Assembly (NCBI RefSeq): GCF_024362695.1 | Contig: NC_065415.1 | Span: 5,497,438 to 5,561,437, forward strand | Length of the DNA stretch: 64,000 nucleotides | Source: Pectinophora gossypiella | Lineage: Eukaryota; Arthropoda; Insecta; Lepidoptera; Gelechiidae | Direction: 5' to 3' | Shown here: piece after piece, positions 1 through 13,500 of the stretch | Position numbering within the stretch: position 1 is the stretch's first letter | How the letters are laid out: every line of letters begins with the position of its first letter | Made by a program: the position numbers and the translations under genes | The notes under the pieces: generated by a model | Database searches by the model: none | Seen by the model: only the letters and a program-made list of their open reading frames with translations | Told to the model about the DNA's origin: nothing

Positions 1-2172
1 GTGTTAATGCAATAATATTACATTTACGACAAACATATGTTGCAATGCGAGTTTTTGTATCATAACTTGTTAAGTTTGGTGATTAATGTCTAGGTTTTTA
101 CGTCATAACTTTTTTATCATATTACACAATATAGAAATGAGTTTGATAACTTCACCAATGGTTATGTACTTGGTTAATTTGATTTCATCTTTACTATTAT
201 ACTGGCGAGTGTTTAGTCTTTATATCTTTTGAAGTGTGTCAAGGAAATATTTCAAATCGATATAGCAAATAAAACAATCCGTATCAGTCATCATCATCAT
301 TTAATGAGTCTGTTATTATTTACAAAGGATTTCGGTGGACATTGTCAACAATAAGTTTCTAAAATACGATGCACAGCACTGCGTGACGGTGACACGGGGC
401 TATTCATAAAAACTGGTAATTTCCGATGACTGATCGATCATGAATCAAAATTTACATCAATCAATCAAATAAAAGAATGTATTGATTGATAGCGTGTCTT
501 TGACACTAACAGATCAGTTTTTATGAATTACACTGATATATATATATAGAAAATATAAACTTGCAATGACGGCAGAGGACAACAAAAGTAAATTTATATC
601 ACATTAACATCGTAAAAAAACACCCGCTATGTGCGTCAGAGGTGTGAGTCTCATTCACACCGCGGTCGCTCAGGGCGCGAGCGAGCGAGACAGAATACAG
701 CTGGCGTATGTGTTGACCTCTGCTCTCATTGTAACCATTAAACCTGTAAGTTACAGGTAAAATACATGCGCGCGTGTGTTATTATTTATTATGGCTAAAT
801 CTGAAACAATTCGATTGTTTTGACACACCTCTATGAAAGCTGTTCACACACATTTGGTTTACAATATCTTAATAGTTTCCTTTTGATACAGTACCGTATC
901 AGTAAACATTGCACATCGCAATACATATATATGTAATCGCAATACATACAAGTGTAGCCTGAATTAATTTTCTGGACAGTGATCCATTTATGTAATAAAT
1001 GGTGTTTACAATTAAACTGAAGCTATTCGCTCTATATATCAGATCACAGGTGTGCAAACAGCCTTTAATCCACAAGTTAAAAAAATACTTTGAGCCAATA
1101 CTGAAAGTCGTAAAACTAAGTTGAGAATTCAATTTATATTATATATTAATCACGAGATAAACACTTCAATACGTACAGTTTTATGCGTACTCAATATTTG
1201 TTAGTGTTCAAACATCATTTTTGTAATTAAAACTTCAGAATATAATTCCTTTAGATTATTTCCTTTACATTACCATTTAGTTCCTATATAACTTTCATTC
1301 TTAAAAACATAATAACACTTTTGGTTTTTACATAAAGCTATAACAACAGTAACATTACTCAATAAATCTTTCAATAATACATTTCTATACAAATCTTTAC
1401 CATAATTATACTATATTTATGCTAACACTAAAACTTATAAACAAAATATAATAAAATTTAATCGTAGGCATATTCATGATTAATAGTTCCATAATAAAAT
1501 ACAGATTGTACTTTTACTCTGCATTTATATACATTCTATGAGACTGGCATGTGTATGGAGCCTAGTGTCACTATATGAGTTTTTGGTATCTGAAACTTGC
1601 AAATTGACTGCGTTGCTTTAATCCACTTCTATATTAGAACCTTATAATACGTCACTTATGTACAGGAGAGTTGTTCATTGCAATGGCACACGATAGATTG
1701 AAAAATACCTAAATATACAGTGAAGTTCTCGATTAAAACGTGTATTTATTTTATTCGCATTGTACTTATTACTTCTACATACCACGTCGAGACAAAAATC
1801 TCTCGTTAATCACAATTAACCGTGAATACGAACCGTAACGCTCTGTATATTCAGTCCACGAAACATGTCTCTCAAAAAATAGTTAGGGGAAAAAAGCCAA
1901 GCTCGAAAAGTGAACTTAGTCTAGCGAGTTTAAAAGGCGTAAGTTCTATTCTACATTATACACACGTAAACATTCAAAAACATGCTACTAGGTTAATCAG
2001 AAACGGTAACAAGTCTACTTCAATTCTAAGCGTCCCATTGAACTAGCTAATCTGATTAGCATTTCTATAAGACAATGAATGATACATAAAATATACAATT
2101 TGACAGTTTTAATATATAAAATAACTAGGCAAAGTTTGTAAAGAAAACAAAAGTTATTGTAATATATACAAT

Positions 2173-2250
2173 AAGACCTTCCTTGAGAGGAAGCCTGTGC
2201 CCAGCAGTAGGACGTACCTATATATTCTGTTTATGTTTATATATTACGTA
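2173..2250 (+). repeat. SINE family A tail remnant
   Basis: A diverged copy of the aggcctgtgcccagcagt-type tail also seen at 7100-7165, 9918-9985 and (reverse) 50055-50105. Confidence 0.6.
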
Positions 2251-3769
2251 GGTTATATACTTAATAGTAAATCCAACTCGCTCATTTTGAAATGATACCG
2301 ATTTTCTAATTAACCCACGTATTTATTTACCATTACTTTTGGAACTTCAACCCATACCTTAAAACCGTGACTGTCCCTTCATCGTTCGTTAGAAAAATAC
2401 AAGAATACGCTCAGAAGACGAGTTGCGATAATTGGAAATTGCCTATCTATTTCATTGTGTATTTACAACTACATAGCTTCTATCTCTTTACATATTTACA
2501 CTGAGTTGTAATAAAATCGACAAAATATTGGATCTTATAGACATTAATTAAAATTAAAACCATGTCATTTGAACGAGTACAAATCATAGGCTTTTGAGAC
2601 ATCAGCTTATTGTCAATATTTGAAATACAAATCAATCCAATATACGTGTTTGTATAAAAAGATGATCTACGAAATTAGTATTTTTTTATTTTTATATTTT
2701 AATGTCATTCTGCCCCTAAGTACGAGCCTATAAGTACTTTTATTGCTGATTAGTTCTTTGGACATTCTGAATATTTGTATTTCAGTTCTTTTATGAGTAT
2801 TAGTTAATTAACCGTAGCTAGTTGTTGACATCGAGTACATTGACGCTAGCACCACGAGAAGCATTATGGCACGTTGGAAATACATAGTCTCGGTCAAATG
2901 CAAAGCGAATGTATACGCTTTATTGCTCGCAGTCAATTCCGGTCGATTGTTTTTATTAACATTTTGTCTTACACGCTACGTCGTTCTTAATAAATATATG
3001 GTAACTTTATCGTAACGTATTCACCACATTTGCACCTCCACATTATGTTTATGATCAAAACGATTTGTTTGCCGATTCGCCGTTTAATATCAGTATATAA
3101 CGTTTCTCGCCACCAGACCGCTACATAACGTAATAATGTTCAGAAAACGAATCGTTTTGAATAGTCTATCATACCTATTATTAATTGACAATTTCAATAA
3201 ACAAATTAAAATGTCGCACATCCAATAACTATGAGATCGTGGTATAATGGTTCTATTGAAGTTGGACATTTTAATACATTCAGTGAAACCACTCATACAT
3301 TGAAATACAAAGATGCAGTCGACATTTTAGTTGTAATTAATTATACTTCCATTTTGAATAGTTCCATAAAAAAATGATTATTCTAAGAGATGTGATAGGT
3401 ATTGAAATTTACAGATTATAATAAAATTGGCACAACAATTGCACGAAGCTAAGGTTCGAGACTGTTGGAGGAAAAGAGCACAGATTAATATAGTGATAGA
3501 GTATGAAGAGTCCTCTGAGGTTATGAAGCTATGAAATGCTTCAACTGGTTGCTCCAGATATTCAACCATATATACCGGTATATAGTCGACTGCATCTTAG
3601 ATTTTATATCATTCAAAGCACGCTACTGTTGCGATTCTGGGTACCATATCGAGTGTTTCGATACGGAACCCAGTGTATCGCAAACGCCGCCCAATGTAAG
3701 CTTGTTTACGTTGACCAACGGGAGCGGTGACGAGCTTGGACGCGTAATATTAAAGCTATTGTAAAATAT

Positions 3770-3900
3770 CTTACTCCTTACTACATGGGATTTAAACATA
3801 GCTGGCAAGGAGTGGGTATATTTATACTATACACATTTGCCAAGTCCTTCGGGGTATACAGGTATATAAGTATGGTGCTGTGTTATGATTAGATATTTTG
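3770..3900 (+). repeat. Dispersed repeat family D, copy 1
   Basis: Shares acatgggatttaaacatagc, cccttcggg-like and gtgctgtgttat-like blocks with the copy at 4790-4915. It looks like a lepidopteran SINE-type interspersed repeat. Confidence 0.6.
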
Positions 3901-4084
3901 TTTGCGTCCGCTACCGCATCCGAAAGTCAACAGTTTTCGTACGAATTTGCACACGTACAAAATACTTGTGTATGACAACCAACTCGCACTCGATCTGCGC
4001 GATCCCATAGTACTTGGAACTTTGGGGTTTTTCCTGCGTATTCGTACGTGTTGGCACGAGACGACCTAAGCTCACGATTACATC

Positions 4085-4290
4085 GCATCATAGATAGTTA
4101 TTGGGATAGGGGTACATCCATCGCAAGATGAACAGACCAACGTGTTAGGTGGTAGCCGTATCGCCGTCTATAATGGTCGAACTGAGAACTGCACTTATGA
4201 AGAATAACTCATTGGTGCAAGTCCGTTACCGAGGTTTCGGCGCTCCCCATTGAGAAGCAAGCCGATGTACCAGGACCACAGTGATACGAG
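4085..4290 (-). mobile_element. tRNA-derived SINE family C, copy 1 (in MCT 3' flank)
   Basis: Blocks shared with 38779-38980: catcgcaagat, ggtggtagccgtatcgccgt, attggtgcaagtccgttacc, and a degraded reverse B-box-like segment. Minus-strand orientation, the same as the MCT gene, so it may be transcribed within its 3' UTR. Confidence 0.6.
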
Positions 4291-4371
4291 ACAAATACGT
4301 ACGAAAACGCGTTCAAAGTACGGGCGGCGTAAAGGTGTAGACTAACTTGTATCAGCGGTGTTTATATTACG

Positions 4372-4582
4372 TTAGAGTACGCTCTCCCGCTGCGAGACGT
4401 CATCGTAGGAGGGCGGGTCGGAGGGCGACGCCGCGGTCTCAGTGATGGCTGGAGGGCGCTGCTTGAGGGCCCCAGCCCCCATCGTGATGGGAGTGTCGTC
4501 CGGGTCCTCTTCGTCGCCCTCTTCTAAGTCCTCGTCGATGGGGGTCAGGATGTCCACTGGTTGCTGGATCTCTTCTTGTTTT
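4372..4582 (-). CDS. MCT coding exon 14 (C-terminal tail, stop)
   Basis: The acceptor is CCCCAG; 211 nt ending in TAA at 4374-4372. It encodes an acidic tail (PIDEDLEEGDEEDPDD), then DPPSYDDVSQRESVL at the very end. DPPSYDD fits the PPxY ligand of WW domains (Nedd4-type ubiquitin ligases), and the terminal ESVL fits a class I PDZ ligand. GC-rich compared with the AT-rich 3' flank. Confidence 0.92.
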
Positions 4583-7500
4583 CTGGGGGAAGATAGTTGA
4601 ACTTGCAGTTGATAACATTGTGTAGTCTTAATAAAGGGATATTGTACCTGGTGATGTATAGACTTATTATTACACACCCCGCTAAACTCTCGCTCGGGCT
4701 CTAAACCACAGAATTCAATTTTATGACTTTGAATGAATGTTTCGATCATAGATAATATACATCACGTGGTTTCCAGGATTTATGCAGTGTTTGTAGTGCT
4801 AATGGCAATAGGCCACCTATTACGTGGGACTTAAACATAGCTGGCGAGTAAATTTATATATTATAGCTCTGCCTATCCCTTCAGGGATATAGACGTGATG
4901 CTATGTTATTTGATAATCTATCATTGCTATATGATGCTATATTAGAACAGTTGGAGGGGGGGTTTCAAAAGGCTACACCGAAGCAATTGCAATTTGACAG
5001 TTGTGCATACAGTAAGTGCGCAATACAAAAAAATGACAAAGAACAAATTTTTCTTTTTTTTGATGAATTGTAAATTAATCACGTTACGATGAATATTGGA
5101 CATTCTGAGAATTGAACAATTTGCGAACTGGACATTTTGCGAATTGGACATTCTGCTAATTGGACATTTTGCAAATTGGACATTCTGCGCCTAAACGTTG
5201 CTTCGATGTGGCTGTTTTGTCTCCTCTGTACACACCTGCGGAACAAAGGTGCAGCAAACGACGTAAGAGTAGAGGCCAGGAAGAACGCGGCGGCCATATA
5301 GAATGACGCGTCGTAATTCTTAGTAGCGTCATAGACGGCACCAGCGAGCGGGGATCCAATTATGGCGGCCGCGCCTCGGAACAGGATGAGCAGGCCGAAC
5401 GCGTTGGTCAACTTGTCCAATCCCAGCAGGTCTACCAGGATGATTGATGTCAGGGAGATGTAGCCCGCTGGAAAATGAATACTGTGGTTTAAAATCTCGC
5501 AACAAACTTTATGCAGACATTTCGTCGCTGATGTCGCGAACTGACGTATCTGCAATTTTTAGCGACACTGATTTGCACCTTTTACAATTGTCAATAAGAC
5601 ACAAATCACTTTAGCAAACAAATACATTTACGTCAGTTAGTAAAGTCAGCCACGATTTTATCTAAGCAATGAAATCGGAAAAACTACACTTTGTTAGTTT
5701 TGAGATTCATTCACTTCTATACACTCACATCACTCACTATCATCATTCATTCTTCATTTTTGTGACCTAACCCTGTTGCCTGTTGTCTCATATAGCATTA
5801 ACTAATTGGCTGGAAATATAATAGTCGCATTAAGTCATTCTTCTTTTAGCAAAAATCTCAAAACCTAAACAATCTGGTTAAAAACTTTTGAACATAACAC
5901 TTGATAATACTTACAAATAGCTATGCCGAACGCAATGGCCACTGCTACGTAGGCCGCATACGACGAACAGAACGGTGTCACACCCACGGATATCTATAAA
6001 TATCACAATACATTTATACACATACATACCTAAACCTGTCATTTTCTTATCCGTCGAAAAGGAAAGGGACAGGTAATCCAATAATTCTGCAGAAATCTTA
6101 AACACCCCTCTCAAAATTTTCTTATCCGCTGAAAAAGAAAGGGACGGGTAATCGACAGGCATAAAATTTATGGAACACACATCAATTTTAGGCAGAAGTT
6201 TAAAAAACCCTTCCAAAATTTGATATTGGCCAATAACCCGACAGAATTAAGTTTACAGCACACAGGTTGCAAACCAGCGAGATGCCTATTTGATTCCCGA
6301 GATTCTTCATTCAATCTCTCTTTCATTTTAAAATTGGCAGATGCCAATTATCCGTCCCTTTCCGTTTCGTTAGATAAGAAAATGACAGGTATAAATTAAA
6401 TAAAAATTTGGAGGGGTAGTTTGGGGGGTTTTGGGGGGTGTGTGCCCGTGTGTAAAATAGAGGTGTGATGATGTCCTCCCAGACGTATCCGTCGACGCCG
6501 ACACCCTTTCCCGGTGTTATCCTGAGCCTTTGCACAGGCGCGTGTGGCCAGCAAAACCAAATTTGGTTGTGAAAATCCTGTTGGTAGAAGCACAATAGAA
6601 AGTCCCACATGAATTGTAAGTATAGTGATAGGAGAACTTGGGTCGAGTTTTTCGGATCTGGTGTCTGGCGTCAAGATCTTCAAGACAGGCTTGTTGAATG
6701 TATTAGAAGTTTAGTCTCTGCTTACCCCGGAGGGAGATGTGCATGAGTTTATGTGTGTATGTAGTTCCAAAGAGGTATACTTACCGTTGCAACAACTAGA
6801 CATATATTATTGAGCAGCAGCGAGTCCATCCAGGGGAAGTCAGCGACCCAGCCGCACGCGATACGACCGATCGTGTTCGTGATGCCGATGATCGACAGCA
6901 GGAACGATGCTTGCGACGGCTCCACGCCCTGCAAATGTTGACAAGTTAATAGGTAGATTATGGATTAACTAATTTGGATAATAGATTAGATGATTCCGTG
7001 CTTTGGAGGGCACGTTAAGCCGTTGGTCCCGGCTATTAGCCGTTAAAACACCTCCACCAACCCGCAGTGGAGCATCGTGGTGGAATATGCTCCATTCTCC
7101 CTCCGGTTGATTGAGGGGAGGCCTGTGGCCAGCAGGGAGACGTATATAGGCTATCTATGTTATGTATGTTATGGATTAACTAACATTATTTCCGATGATA
7201 ACAAATGGATCAAGGCAGTTACGAACAATATTAAAGTTGTGTAACAAAATGAAAATAAAATAATAAATAATTTAGACAAAAGTAAGACCCAGAGGTGGTG
7301 AGATAAATGTAGCTCGACGTCCGTTGTTATAGAATAAGGAATAATATTTCGTATAGAACGGCAAGTCTCCGCTCTATACGAATATACGACATAAATACTC
7401 ACATTCAACCTGGCAGCGTCGACAATATACACGAAAGGTACGTACAGGCCCGCCATACCAAACACATTGGACACTCCAATGAGCATGAACGCGGGGTCCC

Positions 7501-10500
7501 GGAGTAGGCTGACGTCCAACATGGACGCCAGGGCCGACTTGAATGAACTGGGCAGGGCTAGGCACGGGCACAGGTCGTACTCTGGAAAGCACAATACAAA
7601 ACTGTTTATTGCACTCAAAACAAATATTAAGGCCCCGATTCCTGCAGACACATCCTAATTTTCTTATCCGCCGAAAAGGAAAGGGACGGATGATTGATAA
7701 CTGTTAATTTTAATTTGAATGAATAACCCGGGCGAATAAAATAGGCATCTCGTTTATATGCAAACGGTTGGACATGTGCTGTCAACTTAATTCTATCGGG
7801 TTATTGGCCAATATGAAATTTTGGAAGGATTTTTAAATTTCTGTCGATTACCCGTCCCTTTCTTTTTCAGCGGATAAGAAAATGACAAGTATAACTTAAA
7901 ATAAAATTAGATGGTGTGTATAGGAATCAGCACCATTGAACATCAAAAATAATTAATATTCATGTCGCACTAAGCGTGCTTTAGGCTTACACCTACAAGA
8001 AAGGTCGAAAAATCCAATCGATTCGATCTCTTTCAATTAGTTTATATTTATGGCTAGAGAACGTCTCACGCGACCGAAGTCCCGCGACGCGGATTCTACA
8101 CTTTTTAAGGTTCGTTACCTACCAACGGACAATACTACTAAAAAAACTACGACAACAATTACTAATAAATAGTTGGTGTGCACACAACATTTAGTGTAAA
8201 TTGTCTTAAGAGGCCTCTACGTCTTTGCTTCGGCCCCACCCACGCCTTCCAAAAGTCTGGGACTCCATAGGCCCGAGATATGGAAACGACATACAAATAA
8301 TAATAATAATAAACTTTATTGCACAAAAAATATTTACATAAAATCACAACTAGAATTATGTGCTCTTACAAACTAATTATATAAAAAAATGGACAGGGGT
8401 GTCCAAACTAGGCGGGTGCCTGTATCTGTGTAACATAACACATAAAACCCACAAGTAATGAAACAAACTACATTAAACTCGTAAGGAATAAACAAATCTA
8501 TATTATTTTTGTGGGTTTTAGGTTCTACACGACACAGCTAAAGAATGATAAGGATTTATGAGACTGAAAAGATCGTCTTTGTTGTGTTATTTCTATTTAT
8601 AAAAATGAATCAAAAATTTAAGTTTATTCAAACGTAAAGATCAGCTCTTTTGACGAAAATGGCGATATTGGAAATGATGTTGATGGTGATGAACAACATA
8701 CTATATACATAGATAAAGAAATAGTAATATATCGCCTTTACCTATTTCCATCTCAGATCCTAACAGACCTTTAAGAACAAATTAATAAAGTTTTATTAAA
8801 TTCAGGATACGTAGCAAGTAACTCATGATCAAAATGATAGTATTATTTTCTCCTTCTGCAGGCTCTGGACCAATAGATGCAGCGAATGCTATCTATGTGG
8901 AAGACATCATACGGCTATTGGTCAAAGCCCTCGACATAATTAGCGCCGCACGCGGAGTGGGTGCCATGCCGCGAGAATTGGAGGGCAAAAAAGTCACATC
9001 GAAACAATTCATTTAAAAAACCAATATTGCTATTTGACATTTATTAGCATTGCGCACTTACTTTTATATGCGCAAATGTCAAATTGCAATATTGCTTTTA
9101 TAGATGAATTGCTTCGGTGTGGCCTTTTTAACCCCCCTGGTCTATTACGCGATATATCATAGCCTTTGTACCAAGCGATGTGTTACCTAGTTCTAATGCC
9201 ACTAGCACATTCAGCATGTTTTATGTTCTGTGGATAAATTCTCCGAGTGAAAGGACTATTAAAGTTTCGAAGGTAGGAAAAACGAAAACGCCTTTGCCTT
9301 TAAGTTAGTTTGTCTTGTAAATGTGTATGCAAAAAATGCACAGAATATCAGTGTTGCTAAGAGTGGTATTTCTACTATCCTTCGCAACAACATGCTGAGT
9401 CAGTCCCTTTTCCCTGGCAGTGTATTTTTGATTTGTATACTTATCTTTATCTTCTCTACTATTGTACTGCACTGTTTTGGGAATTTATTCTATTCTATTC
9501 TAAAAAAATGATACTTACGTTCCTGTCTCTCCAAATCGCCAGTTTGTCGACTCTGTGGTAGACTAAGCACTGAGTTTCTATAGCCTTGTAGGGACTTCTG
9601 GCTCTGGTACTGAGGTAGATTAAGCACGGACCCTGAGTAGAAGATGTCTTTGCGCGACATGGGCCGCACCATGCGCGACGGCTCCCGCGGTCCAGAGACA
9701 GACAACTTCGACGTGAACATTACGCTATCTCCGTCACCCTGAAAGAGATAATTCATGTCTAAATAAATACTTAAGGGAATAAAGAAATACATTGAGTAGT
9801 TTCGGAGTTATCCAAACATACATATAGGTATAGATACATCCGTGAAAACTGGTAGACGTGTTTGGTCGCGTACATATGAGTCGAATTGAGAACCTCATTT
9901 TTAAAGACGGTTGACGGTTGATTGAGGGGAGGCCTGTGCCCAGCAGTGGCACGTATATAGGCTTTTTATGTTATGTTATGAAATTATATTACCGTATCCA
10001 CATTTGGGAACTAGCTGATAAATCAAATTCGAAGGGTATGGGAATTTTTAACGTGTGTAGTCAGCGAGGTAATTAGCCGACGTGAAGCTGGTGGTTATAT
10101 GCTATCTATCGTTACAGTGTGTAGCGGAAAGGGCTTATTATATTGCAGCGAGTCTAAGGCACAGCTTACAACGCGCTACAAACCGGTGCTAAGTAAGAAC
10201 ATCTTAAAAAACATCTACTAAGTTCATGTTGTAGGATTCCGAATAACGCATAGTAAACAAACATAAAAAAAACATATAAACTATAATTATAATTTATATT
10301 GACATCGATATTATGTATTTTAATTTGTGGATATTTTGATTTCTATCATGTAACGATTATCAACAGCTCTATTTCTGGTTGTACTATTGTTTTTGTTAGA
10401 ACATAGAACTTTTGTACTCTGTTACACAAACAAAAACACGGTGCTGTCTGGGGTTGACAAGTTGCGGAAAATCCCATGCAGCGTTTCCACAATAATGTAA

Positions 10501-13500
10501 ATTATACGTAAACAATAACGAAGTGTTTGGGCGAGGGCCAACCGGCGGCCATTTGGCAGAAGCTCGGTGGAGTTCAAGGCTTTCCCTACTTTCATTTTAA
10601 TCTAATAATCTAAAAAAATGAAAAATTCTCGCCCGGAGCGGTTGGATGGAATGGTTGGATATGTTTGTCGTGTTCCACTGCTGAACAAAAACTACTAGCA
10701 CAGTTCTCTATACGGGAAGACTAATTTTCTATGTTTAGAAACACTTTATATTCTGTGATTAGCTTAAAATTCAACAAACAAGATTTGTCAATTTCAATGA
10801 ATCAAAATCGTAGTATTTTGACTGTAATAGAAACTGGAATTGCACAAGTATGGCTCAGGCCGAATTTCTGCTACCTTCTGTCAAGGGTAACCAAATTATT
10901 TGGACTACGTTTTGGATAATTGTGGGTTATTATAACCATTTATAATAGACGGTAGGATAATAATAATAGTAGGATAATAATAGGATAGGTAGGATAATGA
11001 TATTATATTATTATCTTATGTTAGACCATATATTAGTATGTTACTTACATCAGGAGCATTTTTAAATTGACTATTCATGGAAGTTCTGGACGAGGCTTTG
11101 ATTGCAGATAAGGACGGTTTGAATCTGAAAAGTGAAAAATAAAAAAATACTTAATTAAGAAAAGATACATCATGAATTGAAGTCTATTTCGCTACTCAGC
11201 ACATGGCCAAAGGGCTTAAAGCTACTCAAAGCTTTTGCCTTGCCTTATGCAACATAACTGCACAAAGCCTGCTAGTTATATAAGGTGGGTTATAAATGAG
11301 AGATCAAAATCGTAAATACAAACTAATCAAGCATCAGTACAGGCTCCCAGCCACAAAACACTTGTAAGAAAACACATTCATATAAAAAAAAACCCTGCAT
11401 GCAACAAACACTCCCTTCTCTAGACCGCACAATTTACCGTGTATTCATCTTATTTATGTGATCGTGCAAAATAAACAAACGTGCATCTTTTACGGGTGCA
11501 TGAAAATCATAAGCAATAAAATTACTTTGTACTTATAAGGCGGGTCGCTCTTTAAAGCTAGTACTAATTCGATTCGTGCGTTCATGAACAACAATCCCAA
11601 TCTTCTAAGAACAATACGACCACCACCGGTGCGAGTTGACCGTCATAGATCAGTATTCGTACGTAAACGCACAAATCGATTTCGTAAGAATCGCAACCAA
11701 AGTGGAACAGCCTTATTGTAGAATAAACATGTCCACAAATCGCACGGTCTAGACAACGAGCCCTGACACCAGGGGGGTTAAAAAGGACACATGGAAACAA
11801 CTAATTTAAAAAAAAATACATGCGCATATAAAATTAAAATGTCAAATAGCAATATTTTTTAGATAAATTGGCCTTTTGAACCCCCCAAGATTCGATCACT
11901 GCCCTCGCAATCCACACTACACAAGCCTACTACCACATACCACAGACCCTCGATCGCCCTGCACCATACACCATCCCTAAAGTAAACAAGTCTACAATAC
12001 CTATCAGCTGACCTCTCTCCGGTGCTGTGTTTGCGTTGGCGGTCGAAGAAGGGCACGGAGCCGTTCTTCGGCAGGCCAGGCGCTTGCGCGCTGAACGCGG
12101 GCGACGAGACGTTGCGGGAGATCTGCTGCGGCGTCGGCGCTGGCAGGTGCGACGTGCCGTTCTCGCCCTGCAACGTTGTAAGTGTATACATTGTTTGAGG
12201 TTTACGCGGTTTTATCATCTATCGTGTGGGTTGTGAAGTGAATTACAAACCTCATCAACCCTGATATCAGAATTATTATTGAGCCGCCAAAGGGCCCTGA
12301 CGCGGTTATTATCAATATCATAATTAAAACACATAATACCAGGTTCTTAGCGCGTTAATCATGGATATAAGTGTTTATACGACACGGGAGGTAAAAATTT
12401 TGAAATTGACTTCTATACATCGTAAATATTTTTTTAATCGTTTAAGCTTTTTATTGATTCTAACGAGTGATCTATGACGTACTTATTTGAAGCCAACACT
12501 TTAGAAAACATGCTAATGTACGAGCTAGACAAACAGTTCGCGCGTACTCCTTACTCCTTAAGTCTTACAGACTGAAATGAGTACGCAAATCGGGAATGGG
12601 GTAATCATATCTCTTCTACATGTAGTCATCATCATCATATTCTTTAGAGGTGAGTTATCCCGTTTTTCACAGGGTCCGCTTACCTAACCTGAAGATTTGA
12701 CGGGTCCGGTTATTTTACAGAAGCGACTGCTTATCTGACCTTGACCTCCGAAATGCATTTCTCGGGTATGTGGGTTTCCTCACGATGTTTTCCTTCACCG
12801 CTGAGCACGTAGTATTATTATTCTATGCCTGTGTGAATGGTCAATGTCATCATGTCATGTTTACCTTTCCTTTGTTCTTCTCAGCATTGAGTTCGGTGAC
12901 GTTGGCTTCAGTGATGGTGGGCAGCGTGGGGGCGGCGGGCAGGCCCGGCATGTTGGGCACGGTAGGCACGCGCGCCATTGCTTCCAGGTTGAGTGACGAG
13001 TGCACGCCCGGGTCGATGTTCAACGGCGCCTGCGCATAATTCACACAACATATTCAATAACAACAACAAGAAATAATATTTCTTCTCACAATATTTGTAT
13101 CTATTATTTTACTATGGACATAGAAACTGACCCTACCCCCTACTAGAAACTGTATATAATATTCGGAATAAAATGTATGAGTCATCATCCTCACGTATGA
13201 GAATGATGATTAAAGTCTGCTTGACCAGTTTCTACGCTGGGCTGGGAGCGAAAAAAAATCACAGAACGCGTTCAGTTGCTCATCTTCCTATACAGGCTTG
13301 TAGTGCCATCGAAAACAAAACTTTGAGGGATGATTCAGACGTACTTGTACGGGGCGTAAGTTGAAAGTAATTTAAAAACACAAAAAATGCATGAATTTTG
13401 CGACGGAAATTTCCACTCAGACTCATGGTGTGCGTCAAGCTAGCGGCCTCAAAAAAAAATGGGCACGAAAAAATAATTTGACCATACCAAAAAATAGTAC

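Larger units (their letters stand above)
1..4371. other. 3' flank of the MCT gene; no gene recognised
   Basis: AT-rich sequence without a convincing coding region. A small CpG-rich patch lies at about 625-695. A SINE tail remnant lies at 2173-2250, a dispersed repeat copy at about 3770-3900, and a tRNA-derived SINE at about 4085-4290, probably inside the MCT 3' UTR. Several minus-strand AATAAA motifs (for example near 2742, 2920 and 2950) could serve polyadenylation, but none can be chosen. Confidence 0.6.
4583..5235 (-). other. MCT intron 13
   Basis: GTGTGT donor to CCCCAG acceptor. It contains a dispersed repeat copy (4790-4915), a degraded MITE with a G-run end (from 4956) and a 16-bp minisatellite (5095-5190). 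Confidence 0.85.

Noticed and set aside
5079..5235. Continuation of exon 13 into a tail of repeated SNxQxVQ-like residues
   Set aside because: This is read-through past a GT donor into the 16-bp minisatellite; the splice to exon 14 restores a typical MCT tail.
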